Origin: Chryseobacterium culicis
Lineage (GTDB): Bacteria > Bacteroidota > Bacteroidia > Flavobacteriales > Weeksellaceae
Length of the DNA stretch: 64,000 nucleotides
Direction: 5' to 3'
Assembly: GCF_900108365.1 (NCBI RefSeq)
Contig: NZ_FNWQ01000002.1
Location: 124,001-188,000, forward strand
Positions 1 through 8,377 of the stretch are shown here, in pieces. The notes beneath the pieces were generated by a model. The model was not told the origin of the DNA, did no database searches, and saw only the letters and a list, made by a program, of their open reading frames with translations. Within the stretch, counting starts at the first letter, position 1. Every line of letters begins with the position of its first letter. A program made the translations under genes and the position numbers.

Positions 1-429
1 GCCATTTCTTTTTTTGAGGAAAAATCTATTGTCAACAATTTTGATCTGCTGATACAATTAGGGCTTGATTATCTGACTTTAGGACAAAGACTGAATAGCT
101 TTTCCGGAGGCGAAAGGCAGCGCCTGAAACTGACCAGAGAACTGAAAAATACCAATCAGATCATTATTCTGGATGAGCCGAGCACAGGCCTGCATCCCAG
201 TGATACCCAGAAGCTGCTGACCTTTTTTAACGGTCTTGTAGAGCAGAATAATACACTGATTGTTATAGAACACAACCTGGATATTATTTCGCAGGCAGAC
301 TGGATTATTGATATGGGGCCGGGTGCAGGGAAATTTGGCGGCAAAGTGCTGTTCGAGGGAACTCCTCAGGAGCTGTTAAAAAACAAAATATCATTCACCG
401 CAGCGTTTCTGAGGAAACATGTTCAGTAA
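1..429 (+). CDS. UvrA-like excision-repair ATPase, C-terminal part
   Basis: Open from the left edge in frame 1, stop at 427-429; 142 codons seen. The visible part is the second ABC ATPase domain of a UvrA-type protein: an ABC signature (FSGGERQRL, near codons 34-42), a Walker B (IIILDEPSTGLHP), and the H-loop (VIEHN). The tail (GAGKFGGKVLFEGTP) is the usual UvrA ending. Known family role: DNA damage recognition in nucleotide excision repair, or, for short UvrA-like paralogues, drug resistance. The missing N-terminus prevents choosing between housekeeping uvrA and a paralogue; no uvrB or uvrC is visible. Confidence 0.85.
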   Translation, partial: AISFFEEKSIVNNFDLLIQLGLDYLTLGQRLNSFSGGERQRLKLTRELKNTNQIIILDEPSTGLHPSDTQKLLTFFNGLVEQNNTLIVIEHNLDIISQADWIIDMGPGAGKFGGKVLFEGTPQELLKNKISFTAAFLRKHVQ

Positions 430-516
430 GAAAAGCAGTGCACACGAAAAGTTAATCATCAGAACCCTGCAAAAAATAAGGGTCTACAGATGTGAGCCCA
501 AACCAGAAGTTTTTGC

Positions 517-1053
517 TTAATGCGGGGTGCTCAGTAAATCCTGAACGATAATTTTAGATTTTTCTATCAGTTCATTCGATCTGTAGAGCTGGCTGGTCAG
601 TATGGAACTTTCAAAAAGGAGATAAATATGGGCTGAAATGATATCATTCTGAAGATCTTCATTGAAACAGTTTCTCAGTTTATTTTTATGACCGCGGATG
701 ACACGGTGGATTTCTTCTTTATCCGCAGGAATTTCTGACAGAATATTCAGAAAGCTGCATCCCCGGAAATCTTCTCTTTCATTCATGTAAATTAGGAAAT
801 CAAAAGATTTTTGGAACTTGTCCTGCACTGTTTCTGCTGCAGCTGTGAACTTGTCAAGCTCAGATACCCAGTACTCATACCTCTTATTAAGGAATTCAAT
901 ACAAAGGTCATCCTTAGATTTAAAATGCTGATAAAAACTTGCTTTTGAGACGCCCGCTTCTTCAATGATCTGGTTGATGCCTGTATTGTTATAGCCTTGT
1001 CTATGGAAGAGAACCATTGCTGTGCTTACTATTCTTTCGCGGGGTTTAGGCAT
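517..1053 (-). CDS. TetR/AcrR family transcriptional regulator
   Basis: 178 aa, a normal TetR length. The N-terminal ~50 residues form the helix-turn-helix (GINQIIEEAGVSKASFYQHF), followed by a variable all-helical ligand domain with a CSFLN segment near residue 98. Such proteins usually repress a neighbouring transporter or enzyme and release on ligand binding. It is convergent with the UvrA-like gene and about 60 bp downstream of a membrane-protein gene on the same strand. No ligand can be predicted. ATG start at 1053. Confidence 0.9.
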   Translation of the reverse strand: MPKPRERIVSTAMVLFHRQGYNNTGINQIIEEAGVSKASFYQHFKSKDDLCIEFLNKRYEYWVSELDKFTAAAETVQDKFQKSFDFLIYMNEREDFRGCSFLNILSEIPADKEEIHRVIRGHKNKLRNCFNEDLQNDIISAHIYLLFESSILTSQLYRSNELIEKSKIIVQDLLSTPH

Positions 1054-1116
1054 TTTGTGAAATTTTTACAAATGTAAAAAATAAACAGACTGGTGTGTCC
1101 GAAAAAAGAAATAATT

Positions 1117-1830
1117 TTAAATAAATCCTCGGGCATAATAAAGCTGGACCACAAAGAAAAGTACGGTGAAAAACCAGACTACATAAGGATGGTAACTGAA
1201 ATTATTCTTCAGAATATAATGCAACGCTTTGAAAAGCTTAAATATTCCGATAATTCCAATGATGAGAAAAACAAGAAATACCAGGAAAAACAAATAGTCC
1301 CTTGTTCCATACTCGGTCACCTTACCCAGATGATCCAGATAAGATTCCACATTTAAAGTCTGTCCCAGGAACATCGCTGAACTGATCAGTATAAAAAACG
1401 GCGTTGAGGTATAAACGGTGGTATAAATAAACGAAAACAGCAGCGTTCTGAAGGTAACGGTATTTACTTTTTCCTTTTTGTAGCACAATAAAGCAACACT
1501 GAAGAGAACTGCGGTAATGTTATTTATTAGAAATATAAACAAAGCTTTTTCCACCATGCTTAGTCCTTTGATCTTCGAAATAATATGATGCTCACCACCA
1601 TAATCCATTAAAAGCACGGAGACAATTACAGATGTGTACACAGAAAGTTTGATGGGAGAGAGGTAGTCATGAAAACGTTCCGCTTCTTCCTTTTCCATCT
1701 CATGGACGGAAAGATCGTAACAGCGGCGGGGATCCTGAAACAATTTGAAGATGGTTACCGGAACCAGCAATATTTCAATAATAATCTGCAGACACAGCTT
1801 TTCAAAGCTATCAATCAACTTTTCAAACAT
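1117..1830 (-). CDS. Integral membrane protein, Yip1/DUF3667-like, function unknown
   Basis: 237 aa with an amphipathic N-terminus, a short acidic cytoplasmic stretch with an HDYLSP motif, and about four or five hydrophobic segments (roughly residues 70-85, 95-117, 128-153, 175-198, 213-232). This layout resembles small Bacteroidota proteins of the DUF3667/Yip1 type, but I do not recognise a diagnostic motif. It sits upstream of the TetR gene on the same strand with a ~60 bp gap, so the two could be cotranscribed. Function unknown. Confidence 0.7.
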   Translation of the reverse strand: MFEKLIDSFEKLCLQIIIEILLVPVTIFKLFQDPRRCYDLSVHEMEKEEAERFHDYLSPIKLSVYTSVIVSVLLMDYGGEHHIISKIKGLSMVEKALFIFLINNITAVLFSVALLCYKKEKVNTVTFRTLLFSFIYTTVYTSTPFFILISSAMFLGQTLNVESYLDHLGKVTEYGTRDYLFFLVFLVFLIIGIIGIFKLFKALHYILKNNFSYHPYVVWFFTVLFFVVQLYYARGFI

Positions 1831-1969
1831 ATATACGGATATTGGGGAACAGAATATGCAATTTACTTAAATTTTGAATGATATTGCCAAAATAGGGCTG
1901 TACATAAAAAAGAGTGCATGATCCTAATTAACCATCCACTCTCTGCCTGTATAAGAACTGCTCCCAGTG

Positions 1970-2851
1970 TTATTTGGGAAGTCCTCTTTTTAATGCGTTA
2001 TTCGCTATTTCTACCGCTTTTCTTTCTTTCCAGTCCATATATCTTTTTTTGTAACGGCCCTTCATAAAGTTATCAAAGTTACGCTGAACGGCAAGGTTCC
2101 AAAGAGAATGTGCTTTTACAGCCCAGCTCTTGTCCCATGCGCGCAGAGAGATAGAGAAAGAGCCGTCCAGATATTTCATCCAGTGCCACCAGCCGGTAGG
2201 CATGAATAAAGTATCACCATGTTCAAGAAAACACTCGATGCCTTCAATACCGTCCAAAGCCGGAAATTTCTCAAAATCAGGATTGGCAATATCGTAATCT
2301 TCCAGAGCATAAGTCGCATACGGAAGTTTGTAAAGTCTGGATTTCCATTTGTATTCAAATAATAAAACATGCTTTCTTCCATTGAAATGGGTGTGGAAAA
2401 TATGCGGCATATCAATATCATAATGAAGGAAAGTCACCGAACCCTTGCCTCCGAAAAACATACTCGGATATTTATCCAAAAATCCTCCCATCAGGTTCTT
2501 TGGCGGAACATAATCTTCCAGAAGCTTGGGAGCAAACTTGATAGGATCAAAGAAAAATATTCTCAGATCGGTAGGCTCCCGCTGAATAAGGTCAACGTAA
2601 TCACGGAATTGCATTTTCGTCGTTGGGGTATTAATAGGAGCGGCAGGATCTGCTTTGGAACTGTCATAAAGGGGAACTTCAACGTCTCCTACTACTTCTT
2701 TCATATACTCCATCGTCCATTTTTGGTAGGCAGGCCATTTTCTCGCCATATTTCTGATTACCACTGGCTTACATGGCTTTAGATATTTTTCTCGGAAATC
2801 TTCTTGTGAAATATCATCTACAATATCAATTGGTTTAAGGATTATTCCCAT
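1970..2851 (-). CDS. Cupin-like / JmjC-type Fe(II)/2-oxoglutarate oxygenase
   Basis: 293 aa. Begins with the typical N-terminal cap of JmjC hydroxylases (FREKYLKPCKPVVIRN, residues 19-34). The facial triad is visible: H143-x-D145 (FLHYDID) and H223 (TGWWHWMKYL), with a candidate 2-oxoglutarate lysine at K160. By family, these enzymes hydroxylate proteins or tRNA; the substrate here is not known. Stand-alone gene with ~230 bp upstream before the divergent protease gene. Confidence 0.85.
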   Translation of the reverse strand: MGIILKPIDIVDDISQEDFREKYLKPCKPVVIRNMARKWPAYQKWTMEYMKEVVGDVEVPLYDSSKADPAAPINTPTTKMQFRDYVDLIQREPTDLRIFFFDPIKFAPKLLEDYVPPKNLMGGFLDKYPSMFFGGKGSVTFLHYDIDMPHIFHTHFNGRKHVLLFEYKWKSRLYKLPYATYALEDYDIANPDFEKFPALDGIEGIECFLEHGDTLFMPTGWWHWMKYLDGSFSISLRAWDKSWAVKAHSLWNLAVQRNFDNFMKGRYKKRYMDWKERKAVEIANNALKRGLPK

Positions 2852-3085
2852 TCGTTCAAATTATTAAGCTAAAGTATTAAATATTTACGATAATAAAATG
2901 AAAAGAATTAAAATTATTTGGAATTGATATAAATAAATGATAAAATACGTGTTTTGAGTTCTTTTTATTGGAGTTATTGTGCTGGGATTATAGTCTTTAA
3001 ACTTTTAAAACAGGCAGTATGCAGGCTGTAATGAGTGTTGCAGAATATAATTATTGTATGTATCATTGTGGTATTAAAAATAATC

Positions 3086-4381
3086 ATGAAACACCTGTCA
3101 TCACTATTTCTTCTGCTTGCTTTTTCAAGCGCTTTTTCACAGAAACCTTCCAAAATTTTTACTTCGGATATTGATCATTTCTGGGTAGCTTATGACAGCA
3201 TTCAAACCACAGACAGCTTCTCCAAAAAACTGGATTTGATAAAAAGGTTTTATACCGGTAAAGCAACAAAAGGCTTAAAGGCTTTCATGAATGCCAGGGG
3301 GTACAATGACAGTCTTTATGTGAAAAATATTGAGAATTATCCGAAATTCTGGAATTCCATACGATCCAATACGCTGACGATAAAAACCAAAACCGACGAA
3401 CTGGAAAGGAGCGTTGCGAGGCTGAAGGAAATATATCCCGAGCTTAAAGATGCAGAAATGTATTTTACCATTGGCGGGCTTAATTCCGGAGGAACGGTAA
3501 GTGAAAATACGGTATTGGTGGGAGCTGAAATTGCCACAGGATCTCCGTCTACCGATGTTTCGGAATTTCAGGACGAATGGCTGAAAGGCGTTTTTGCAAA
3601 GCAGTCTCTCGATAATATTGTTTCTCTCAATATTCATGAATACATCCATACCCAGCAGACCGGAGACCGCAGAAGGGTATTAAATCAGTCTATCAAAGAA
3701 GGATCTTGCGACCTGATTTCAGAGCTCGTGATGAACAGACCGCTGGAAAGAACATATTTATATTACGGAGCTGCTCATGCTGCTCAGGTGAAAGATTTAT
3801 TTAGAAAAGAAATGTTCACCGGAAATTTTTCCAACTGGCTCTATAATGGAAGAGATAAAGGTGAAAGTGCAGATTTAGGATATTATGTAGGCTATGAGAT
3901 CAGTAAGTTATACTATCAGAATGCCAAAGATAAGAAACAGGCCGTCAAAGATATTATTGAGCTGAATTATAACAGTGATAAAGCCGTAGAAAACTTCCTC
4001 ACTCAATCTAAATTTTTTAAAGAAAAAACTAAAGATCTGATGAAGGAATACCGGAAAAATACGCCAGATGTTGTGAAAATAACTCCTCCCAATGGTTCTT
4101 TAGCGGTAAGTCCTGATACAAAAGAAATGAGAATTACCTTCTCAAAAGAGATGGTACCGAAATATTATTCTTTCAATCTTTCCGATAAAGGAAAAGAATA
4201 CCTGCCCATCACCAAAGTAATAGGGATGGAAAATAGTGATAAAACTCTGGTTCTGGGAGTAGATCTTAAACCCAATAAAGAATATGAATTTATCCTCACC
4301 AATAAAGGTTTCAGATCCAAAGATGGCTATTCTCTTAAAGACGAAAGGCTGGTGATCAGGTTTAAAACCGGAAACAAATAA
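3086..4381 (+). CDS. Secreted HExxH metalloprotease-like protein with C-terminal Ig-like domain
   Basis: 431 aa from ATG 3086. An upstream in-frame TTG at 3035 would place an odd hydrophobic stretch before the signal peptide, so the later start is preferred. Residues 1-19 are a signal peptide ending SAFSQ. The middle resembles DUF2268-type predicted Zn proteases, with H184-E-x-x-H188 (NIHEYIHTQQTG) and a downstream EGSCD that could supply the third ligand. The C-terminal ~90 residues (TPPNGSLAVSPDTKEMRITF) look like a bacterial Ig-like (SbsA type) domain. No T9SS sorting signal was seen. Substrate unknown. Confidence 0.75.
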   Translation: MKHLSSLFLLLAFSSAFSQKPSKIFTSDIDHFWVAYDSIQTTDSFSKKLDLIKRFYTGKATKGLKAFMNARGYNDSLYVKNIENYPKFWNSIRSNTLTIKTKTDELERSVARLKEIYPELKDAEMYFTIGGLNSGGTVSENTVLVGAEIATGSPSTDVSEFQDEWLKGVFAKQSLDNIVSLNIHEYIHTQQTGDRRRVLNQSIKEGSCDLISELVMNRPLERTYLYYGAAHAAQVKDLFRKEMFTGNFSNWLYNGRDKGESADLGYYVGYEISKLYYQNAKDKKQAVKDIIELNYNSDKAVENFLTQSKFFKEKTKDLMKEYRKNTPDVVKITPPNGSLAVSPDTKEMRITFSKEMVPKYYSFNLSDKGKEYLPITKVIGMENSDKTLVLGVDLKPNKEYEFILTNKGFRSKDGYSLKDERLVIRFKTGNK

Positions 4382-4389
4382 TTGGATTG

Positions 4390-4647
4390 ATGATGAACGA
4401 TAACCAACTTTTATATACGACGTCAATCATTTGCTTTTTGCTTATTATCTTAACTCTTAGGCATTATAAAAAATTCGGAATCGTTAATGTGATCTTGTTT
4501 TGCCTGTACAATTCTGTATTGTATTATCATTTTATATTCGACAGCAGTGGAGGAGCCGGTCTTGTATGGTGGTTTTTCCTAATGGTGTTATCGGCATTTC
4601 AGATGCTGATAATATTGATTTATTTTGTTGTCAGAGCCTGTCAATAG
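4390..4647 (+). CDS. Small membrane protein, unknown
   Basis: 85 aa with three hydrophobic segments (about 8-22, 28-45 and 55-80). ATG at 4390 or 4393; a TTG at 4387 is also in frame. It starts 9 bp after the protease gene and is followed by another small membrane protein, so it may belong to a transcript running into the ABC genes. No family recognised. Confidence 0.55.
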   Translation: MMNDNQLLYTTSIICFLLIILTLRHYKKFGIVNVILFCLYNSVLYYHFIFDSSGGAGLVWWFFLMVLSAFQMLIILIYFVVRACQ

Positions 4648-4686
4648 AGAGGTAAAATATGATTATAAAGTCTTAAAAAGAAAGTG

Positions 4687-4926
4687 ATGAAGAAAAATAC
4701 CATAAGAGTATTTGTCATAAACGTAATGATATTGTCTTTAACAGCCTATATTCTTGGGCTTACAGACTCTGCATTCACGCAGGTTTATCCATCAGAAAAT
4801 AGGTTTTCGTACCTGATCAGCTCCGTAAAGTATTTTGTACTCTGGGTTCTGCCTTACTGGTGGCCGATCATTACGGTAGGTGCTGTATTATTAACCTTTT
4901 TATATGCGGTGATTAGAAAAAATTGA
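4687..4926 (+). CDS. Small membrane protein, unknown
   Basis: 79 aa, two hydrophobic segments (residues ~7-26 and ~48-75), basic ends. ATG at 4687 directly follows an in-frame GTG. Lies between another small membrane protein and an ABC-type membrane gene. No conserved domain recognised; a role as accessory subunit of the neighbouring transporter is only a guess. Confidence 0.55.
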   Translation: MKKNTIRVFVINVMILSLTAYILGLTDSAFTQVYPSENRFSYLISSVKYFVLWVLPYWWPIITVGAVLLTFLYAVIRKN

Positions 4927-4992
4927 TGCACAGAGCAAATTCCATTTCGCCTGAAATAGGTATCTTTAAATCTTTAATCTACAGTCAATCCT

Positions 4993-5904
4993 TTGAAAAA
5001 ACTATTGCACCATTTAAAATTCAGATTCCATCAAAGCTTCAGACTGCTCAACCTGAACCCAAGAAAAAGTGTACCTGTCCTGCTTATTCTGGGTGGGCTG
5101 ATGATCATGAAACTGCCTGACAATTACTATTATCCACCTTTGCTGTTTATAATGATCCTGCTTTTTCATCATGAAAGAAAAGACATTCCTTTTTTGAAGA
5201 AAGTTTTTGTTAAAAGCTGGCGGTGGGTAATTATACTGGAAGCTGTAGTTATTTATCATATTCTGCTTTTTGGAAACATTCATTATACAGCAGACAGCAT
5301 GGCCTTATTTTCATTGCCGTTATTTATTTTACTGGGTTTTATCAGCCCGGTAATAAGACATGACGCCGCATTTCACTGGAATTTTATTCCTGATGATTTA
5401 TTTGAATGGAAAAGCTTTCTGAGAAAAAACACCTGGCTGGCAACTTTGGGATTGGTGATCATCTGGTGTTCGGCTTATCATCCTGTAACATTCATTCTGG
5501 CCGCGGTATTGGCGCTGGATTACCTCTCCCATATTTACGAGCTGAATGAAAACAAAGAAATGCTTGAAATGTATTTCAGAAAATATACCTTAAAACAAAA
5601 ACTGAGAAGAAATTCACTGTTTGTTAATGCTTTACTTCTCCCTGCGTATGGCCTGTTTCTCATTTTGCATCCTGCGGAAAGCTTATACATTCTCTATTAT
5701 TTTGCCTTTATGAACCTTTATTTTCTATTGATTTTAACCAGAAAATACAGGCAGTATCATTATAAAGAAAAGAGTAATTATTTTAATCTGGGCGTTTTTA
5801 TAGAGTATACCATATGCAGCCTGGCCATTATCCCAGCCGTATTTATATTGAAAAAAAATATCAGGGAAGCTTCTCAAAATATCAGAACCTATGTTGGAGA
5901 TTAA
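4993..5904 (+). CDS. Multi-spanning membrane protein, probable ABC transporter permease
   Basis: 303 aa from a TTG start at 4993; the first ATG in frame (5101) would cut away a basic N-terminal segment that looks genuine (HHLKFRFHQSFRLLN). About eight hydrophobic segments follow. It overlaps the downstream ATPase gene by 14 bp, which implies translational coupling and makes it the likely membrane partner of that ATPase. No peptidase domain. Substrate unknown; the small GG-leader peptide gene 110 bp downstream makes peptide export or self-immunity a possibility. Confidence 0.75.
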   Translation: MKKLLHHLKFRFHQSFRLLNLNPRKSVPVLLILGGLMIMKLPDNYYYPPLLFIMILLFHHERKDIPFLKKVFVKSWRWVIILEAVVIYHILLFGNIHYTADSMALFSLPLFILLGFISPVIRHDAAFHWNFIPDDLFEWKSFLRKNTWLATLGLVIIWCSAYHPVTFILAAVLALDYLSHIYELNENKEMLEMYFRKYTLKQKLRRNSLFVNALLLPAYGLFLILHPAESLYILYYFAFMNLYFLLILTRKYRQYHYKEKSNYFNLGVFIEYTICSLAIIPAVFILKKNIREASQNIRTYVGD

Positions 5905-6526
5905 TAATATACAAGTTCATTTTAAAAATCAAAAAGTATTAAACGGCCTGAGTCTGTCCGTGGAAGAAGGCTCTATAGTGGGATTACTTGGAAAAAATGG
6001 AGCCGGAAAGACAACACTGTTTGAAACTCTTTACCAATCTGTTCCTTTTTCAGGAACTATTACCTGGAAGAATGAACGGCTGAAACGGGAAATGATTTCC
6101 TATCTTGAAACTGAAAACTACTTTTATCCCTATATGACAGGAGAAGAATATCTCGCTTATTTCACTTCAAAAAAAGAAAATGAAGCTACAGATATTATTG
6201 AAAAATTCAATCTCCCTCTGAAAAAGTATGTACAGTATTACTCCAGTGGAATGAAAAAAAAGCTTGCGCTTGCCGGGATGCTGATGCTGGATAAACCCAT
6301 TGCTATTCTGGATGAACCTTTTAATGGGGTAGACTTTGAAGGGGTTCATATCCTTTATGATATTATCAGACAGCTGAAATCCGAAAACAAAGTAGTCATT
6401 GTGAGTTCTCATATCATCGAAACGCTTTTTCATACCTGTGATAAAATAGCCCTTCTGCAAGATGGGAAAATTGAAAAAATATACAATAAAGAAGAATTCA
6501 GCCAATTGAATACACTTAAATTCTAG
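5891..6526 (+). CDS. ABC transporter ATP-binding protein
   Basis: 211 aa single ATPase domain. Walker A GKNGAGKTT at residues 34-42, signature SSGMKKKLALAG near 119-130, Walker B IAILDEPF near 138-145, H-loop VSSHI near 174. It has the size and simplicity of ABC-2 type exporter ATPases (as in bacteriocin-immunity, heme or antibiotic exporters) and no fused transmembrane or C39 peptidase domain. ATG 5891 overlaps the permease-like gene by 14 bp. Followed by a hairpin and the GG-leader peptide gene. Confidence 0.9.
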   Translation: MLEINNIQVHFKNQKVLNGLSLSVEEGSIVGLLGKNGAGKTTLFETLYQSVPFSGTITWKNERLKREMISYLETENYFYPYMTGEEYLAYFTSKKENEATDIIEKFNLPLKKYVQYYSSGMKKKLALAGMLMLDKPIAILDEPFNGVDFEGVHILYDIIRQLKSENKVVIVSSHIIETLFHTCDKIALLQDGKIEKIYNKEEFSQLNTLKF

Positions 6527-6565
6527 AGGTGAAATTTACATTTTAACGATTTTAACCAAGCCAGT

Positions 6566-6593
6566 CAGGAGAATTTTTATTAAATTACTCCTG
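6566..6593 (+). other. Hairpin between ABC ATPase and GG peptide
   Basis: CAGGAG-AATTT (6566-6576) pairs with AAATT-A-CTCCTG (6582-6593) with one bulged A and a 5-nt loop. No T-run follows, so it is not a standard terminator; it could be an RNA processing or stability element that separates expression of the transporter from that of the downstream peptide. Confidence 0.45.
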
Positions 6594-6616
6594 CAAATCA
6601 AACAAACTTGTTGACT

Positions 6617-6781
6617 ATGAAAAACCTAAAGAAAATCGCGAGACAAAGTTTAAAGACGATAACCGGCGGCCGTCCACCAGCAGCCAGCGAATGTAAAGCA
6701 TGCGGCTGTCCTACAACTATCTGTTATTATCTCAACGGAAACGGTGGCGGTGGAGGATGTGGAGACATTCTTTGTGCATAA
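6617..6781 (+). CDS. Bacteriocin-like GG-leader cysteine-rich peptide precursor
   Basis: 54-codon gene, too short for ordinary gene calling. Residues 1-18 are MKNLKKIARQSLKTITGG, a double-glycine style leader; the 36-residue core has six cysteines (C26, C29, C31, C36, C48, C53) and a run of five glycines (43-47). The same leader pattern, with GG at 17-18, recurs in two genes at 38.7-39.0 kb, which strongly supports that it is real. By analogy with class II bacteriocins and other GG-leader peptides, the leader would be cut after GG during ABC export. It lies just after an ABC module and is closed by a strong terminator. Activity (toxin, signal or other) is unknown. Confidence 0.75.
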   Translation: MKNLKKIARQSLKTITGGRPPAASECKACGCPTTICYYLNGNGGGGGCGDILCA

Positions 6782-6795
6782 TCATCGCTCATGAA

Positions 6796-6822
6796 AAAAC
6801 CTTCTACTTTTTAGAAGGTTTT
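6796..6822 (+). terminator. Intrinsic terminator after the GG peptide
   Basis: AAAACCTTCTA (6796-6806), 5-nt loop, TAGAAGGTTTT (6812-6822): perfect 11-bp stem followed by a T-rich tail, 15 bp after the peptide stop codon. Confidence 0.8.
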
Positions 6823-6867
6823 ATTTTGATTAACGCTTAGAAATTGTATATTTCTTTCTGATAACCC

Positions 6868-6883
6868 TACTTTTTATAAAGTA
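6868..6883. promoter_or_regulatory. Small palindrome upstream of hxlR-type gene, possible operator
   Basis: TACTTT-TTAT-AAAGTA, 6-bp arms, centred 27 bp before the HxlR start codon. Winged-helix dimers of this family bind such short palindromes, often at their own promoter. Weak evidence: a 6-bp AT-rich arm can occur by chance. Confidence 0.3.
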
Positions 6884-6902
6884 AAACAGTAAAAAAATTC
6901 TT

Positions 6903-7259
6903 ATGCCTGAATTTTTTCATGATAAAAGACTGTATTATACACCTATGGAGTTTGCATTAAGCCATATCGGGGGTACCTGGAAAATGCCTGTACTGTGGAG
7001 ATTACAGGAGATACCTCTTCGGTTCAGTGAGCTTAAAAAAGATATTCCCCATATTACAGATAAAATGCTGACCAGCCAGCTTCGTGAACTGGAAGCCAAA
7101 GACATGATCCATCGTGAAGTATTTCCTGTAGTTCCGCCAAAAGTGGAATATAGCCTTACAGAGAAAGGAAAAAAAGCAATTCCGGTAATTGAAGCCATCA
7201 TGAGCTTTGGTTATGATCTGATCAAAGATGAAGGAATTGTCTTTCCGCCCAAAGACTAA
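6903..7259 (+). CDS. HxlR family winged-helix transcriptional regulator
   Basis: 118 aa, the usual HxlR/MarR-like length. Core winged helix from residue ~14: FALSHIGGTWKMPVLWRL, then LPLRFSELKK-type and the wing region (VEYSLTEKGK) near residues 79-90. Family members sense electrophiles or oxidants and control a neighbouring enzyme. The next gene on the same strand, 65 bp away, is an LLM flavin oxidoreductase, a likely target or operon partner. Confidence 0.9.
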   Translation: MPEFFHDKRLYYTPMEFALSHIGGTWKMPVLWRLQEIPLRFSELKKDIPHITDKMLTSQLRELEAKDMIHREVFPVVPPKVEYSLTEKGKKAIPVIEAIMSFGYDLIKDEGIVFPPKD

Positions 7260-7324
7260 TAAACGCCTGTTTCTGCATAAATAAAGCTTTTTTCATACCT
7301 TCACCATAAAATTGATTCTACAGT

Positions 7325-8320
7325 ATGAAGCTGAAACTAGGGATATTAGACCAATCACCTACAACAGTGGGAGGAAGTGCTGCATCTGCATTGGAAAACA
7401 GTATCAGTCTTGCTTTGCTGGCCGAAGAAAAAGGCTTTCACAGCATTATGTATTCTGAACATCATGGAGTAGAAGCGTACGGAAGTTCCAGCCCCGAATT
7501 ACTGGCAGCTATTGTACTCAGTAAAACGAAAAGAATAAAAATAGGAACAGCCGGCATAATGATGAGAAACTATTCTGCCTATAAGATTGCAGAATGGACC
7601 AAAATGCTTTCAATACTCTATCCGGAACGTTTTATTCTCGGTTTGGGAAAAGCCCCCGGAGGATTGAAAGATGCCGTGATGGCACTCAATAATCATAAAC
7701 CGGTCATTCTCTCCGATATGGAAAAGAAACTGGAAGAAATCATTCAGTTTATAAAAGATGAAAAAGGAGTCTATGACGGGCTTATTGCACAACCCACCCA
7801 AGTAAACCATATCCCTGAAATAATATGGCTGGGTTCAGGAATTACTTCCGCCAGAGAGGCCGCGAAACATGGTATTGGATATTCTTTTGCGGCTTTTATG
7901 AACAGTGATAACGGCATGGAAAATACACAAGCTTATCTCCGGGAGTTTGATGAGACTCAATATTTTGCTCAGCCTTCTTTACAGATAGCCGTAGCAGCAT
8001 CGGTGTCAGACACTCTGGATCAGGCCAGAATGAATGCCTACGGCATGGCCTATCAGTTTTTACAGTCACGGAAGTTAACCAGTCCCGATGCGGTTCTTCC
8101 TACCGAAGACATAGAGCAAAGAATTTTGGGTACAGACGGCGAAGAAGAATTTTTAAAGGTCTTGGACAGGATTATGATAGAGACACCACTTTCCATAGGT
8201 CAGAAACTACATCAGGTTGCAGAAAAATACAATACCGATAATATCCTGATATTATGTAATATGCATCGAGAAGAAGACCGTATCTATACCTATAAGAGTA
8301 TCATTGAAAATACCCAATAA
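7325..8320 (+). CDS. LLM-class flavin-dependent oxidoreductase
   Basis: 331 aa TIM-barrel enzyme of the luciferase-like monooxygenase superfamily: N-terminal LKLGILDQSPT, the SEHHG motif (residues 44-48), IGTAGIMMRN strand and LGLGKAPGG (~105) are typical of the MsnO8-type subgroup. Such enzymes use FMN or F420; in this phylum FMNH2 is most likely. Substrate unknown. Follows the HxlR regulator and is followed by an ATPase gene. Confidence 0.9.
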   Translation: MKLKLGILDQSPTTVGGSAASALENSISLALLAEEKGFHSIMYSEHHGVEAYGSSSPELLAAIVLSKTKRIKIGTAGIMMRNYSAYKIAEWTKMLSILYPERFILGLGKAPGGLKDAVMALNNHKPVILSDMEKKLEEIIQFIKDEKGVYDGLIAQPTQVNHIPEIIWLGSGITSAREAAKHGIGYSFAAFMNSDNGMENTQAYLREFDETQYFAQPSLQIAVAASVSDTLDQARMNAYGMAYQFLQSRKLTSPDAVLPTEDIEQRILGTDGEEEFLKVLDRIMIETPLSIGQKLHQVAEKYNTDNILILCNMHREEDRIYTYKSIIENTQ

Positions 8321-8377
8321 CCCTTCAGAGTATTTGAAGATGGGCTATAAAGGGTATATTTTAACAAGAAACTAAAC

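Noticed and set aside
1093..1356. Plus-strand frame of 87 codons opposite the membrane protein gene
   Set aside because: Antisense shadow of 1117-1830; hydrophilic low-quality translation.
4923..5120. 65-codon frame between two membrane-protein genes
   Set aside because: Overlaps the start of the permease-like gene in another frame and has no membrane, signal or family features.
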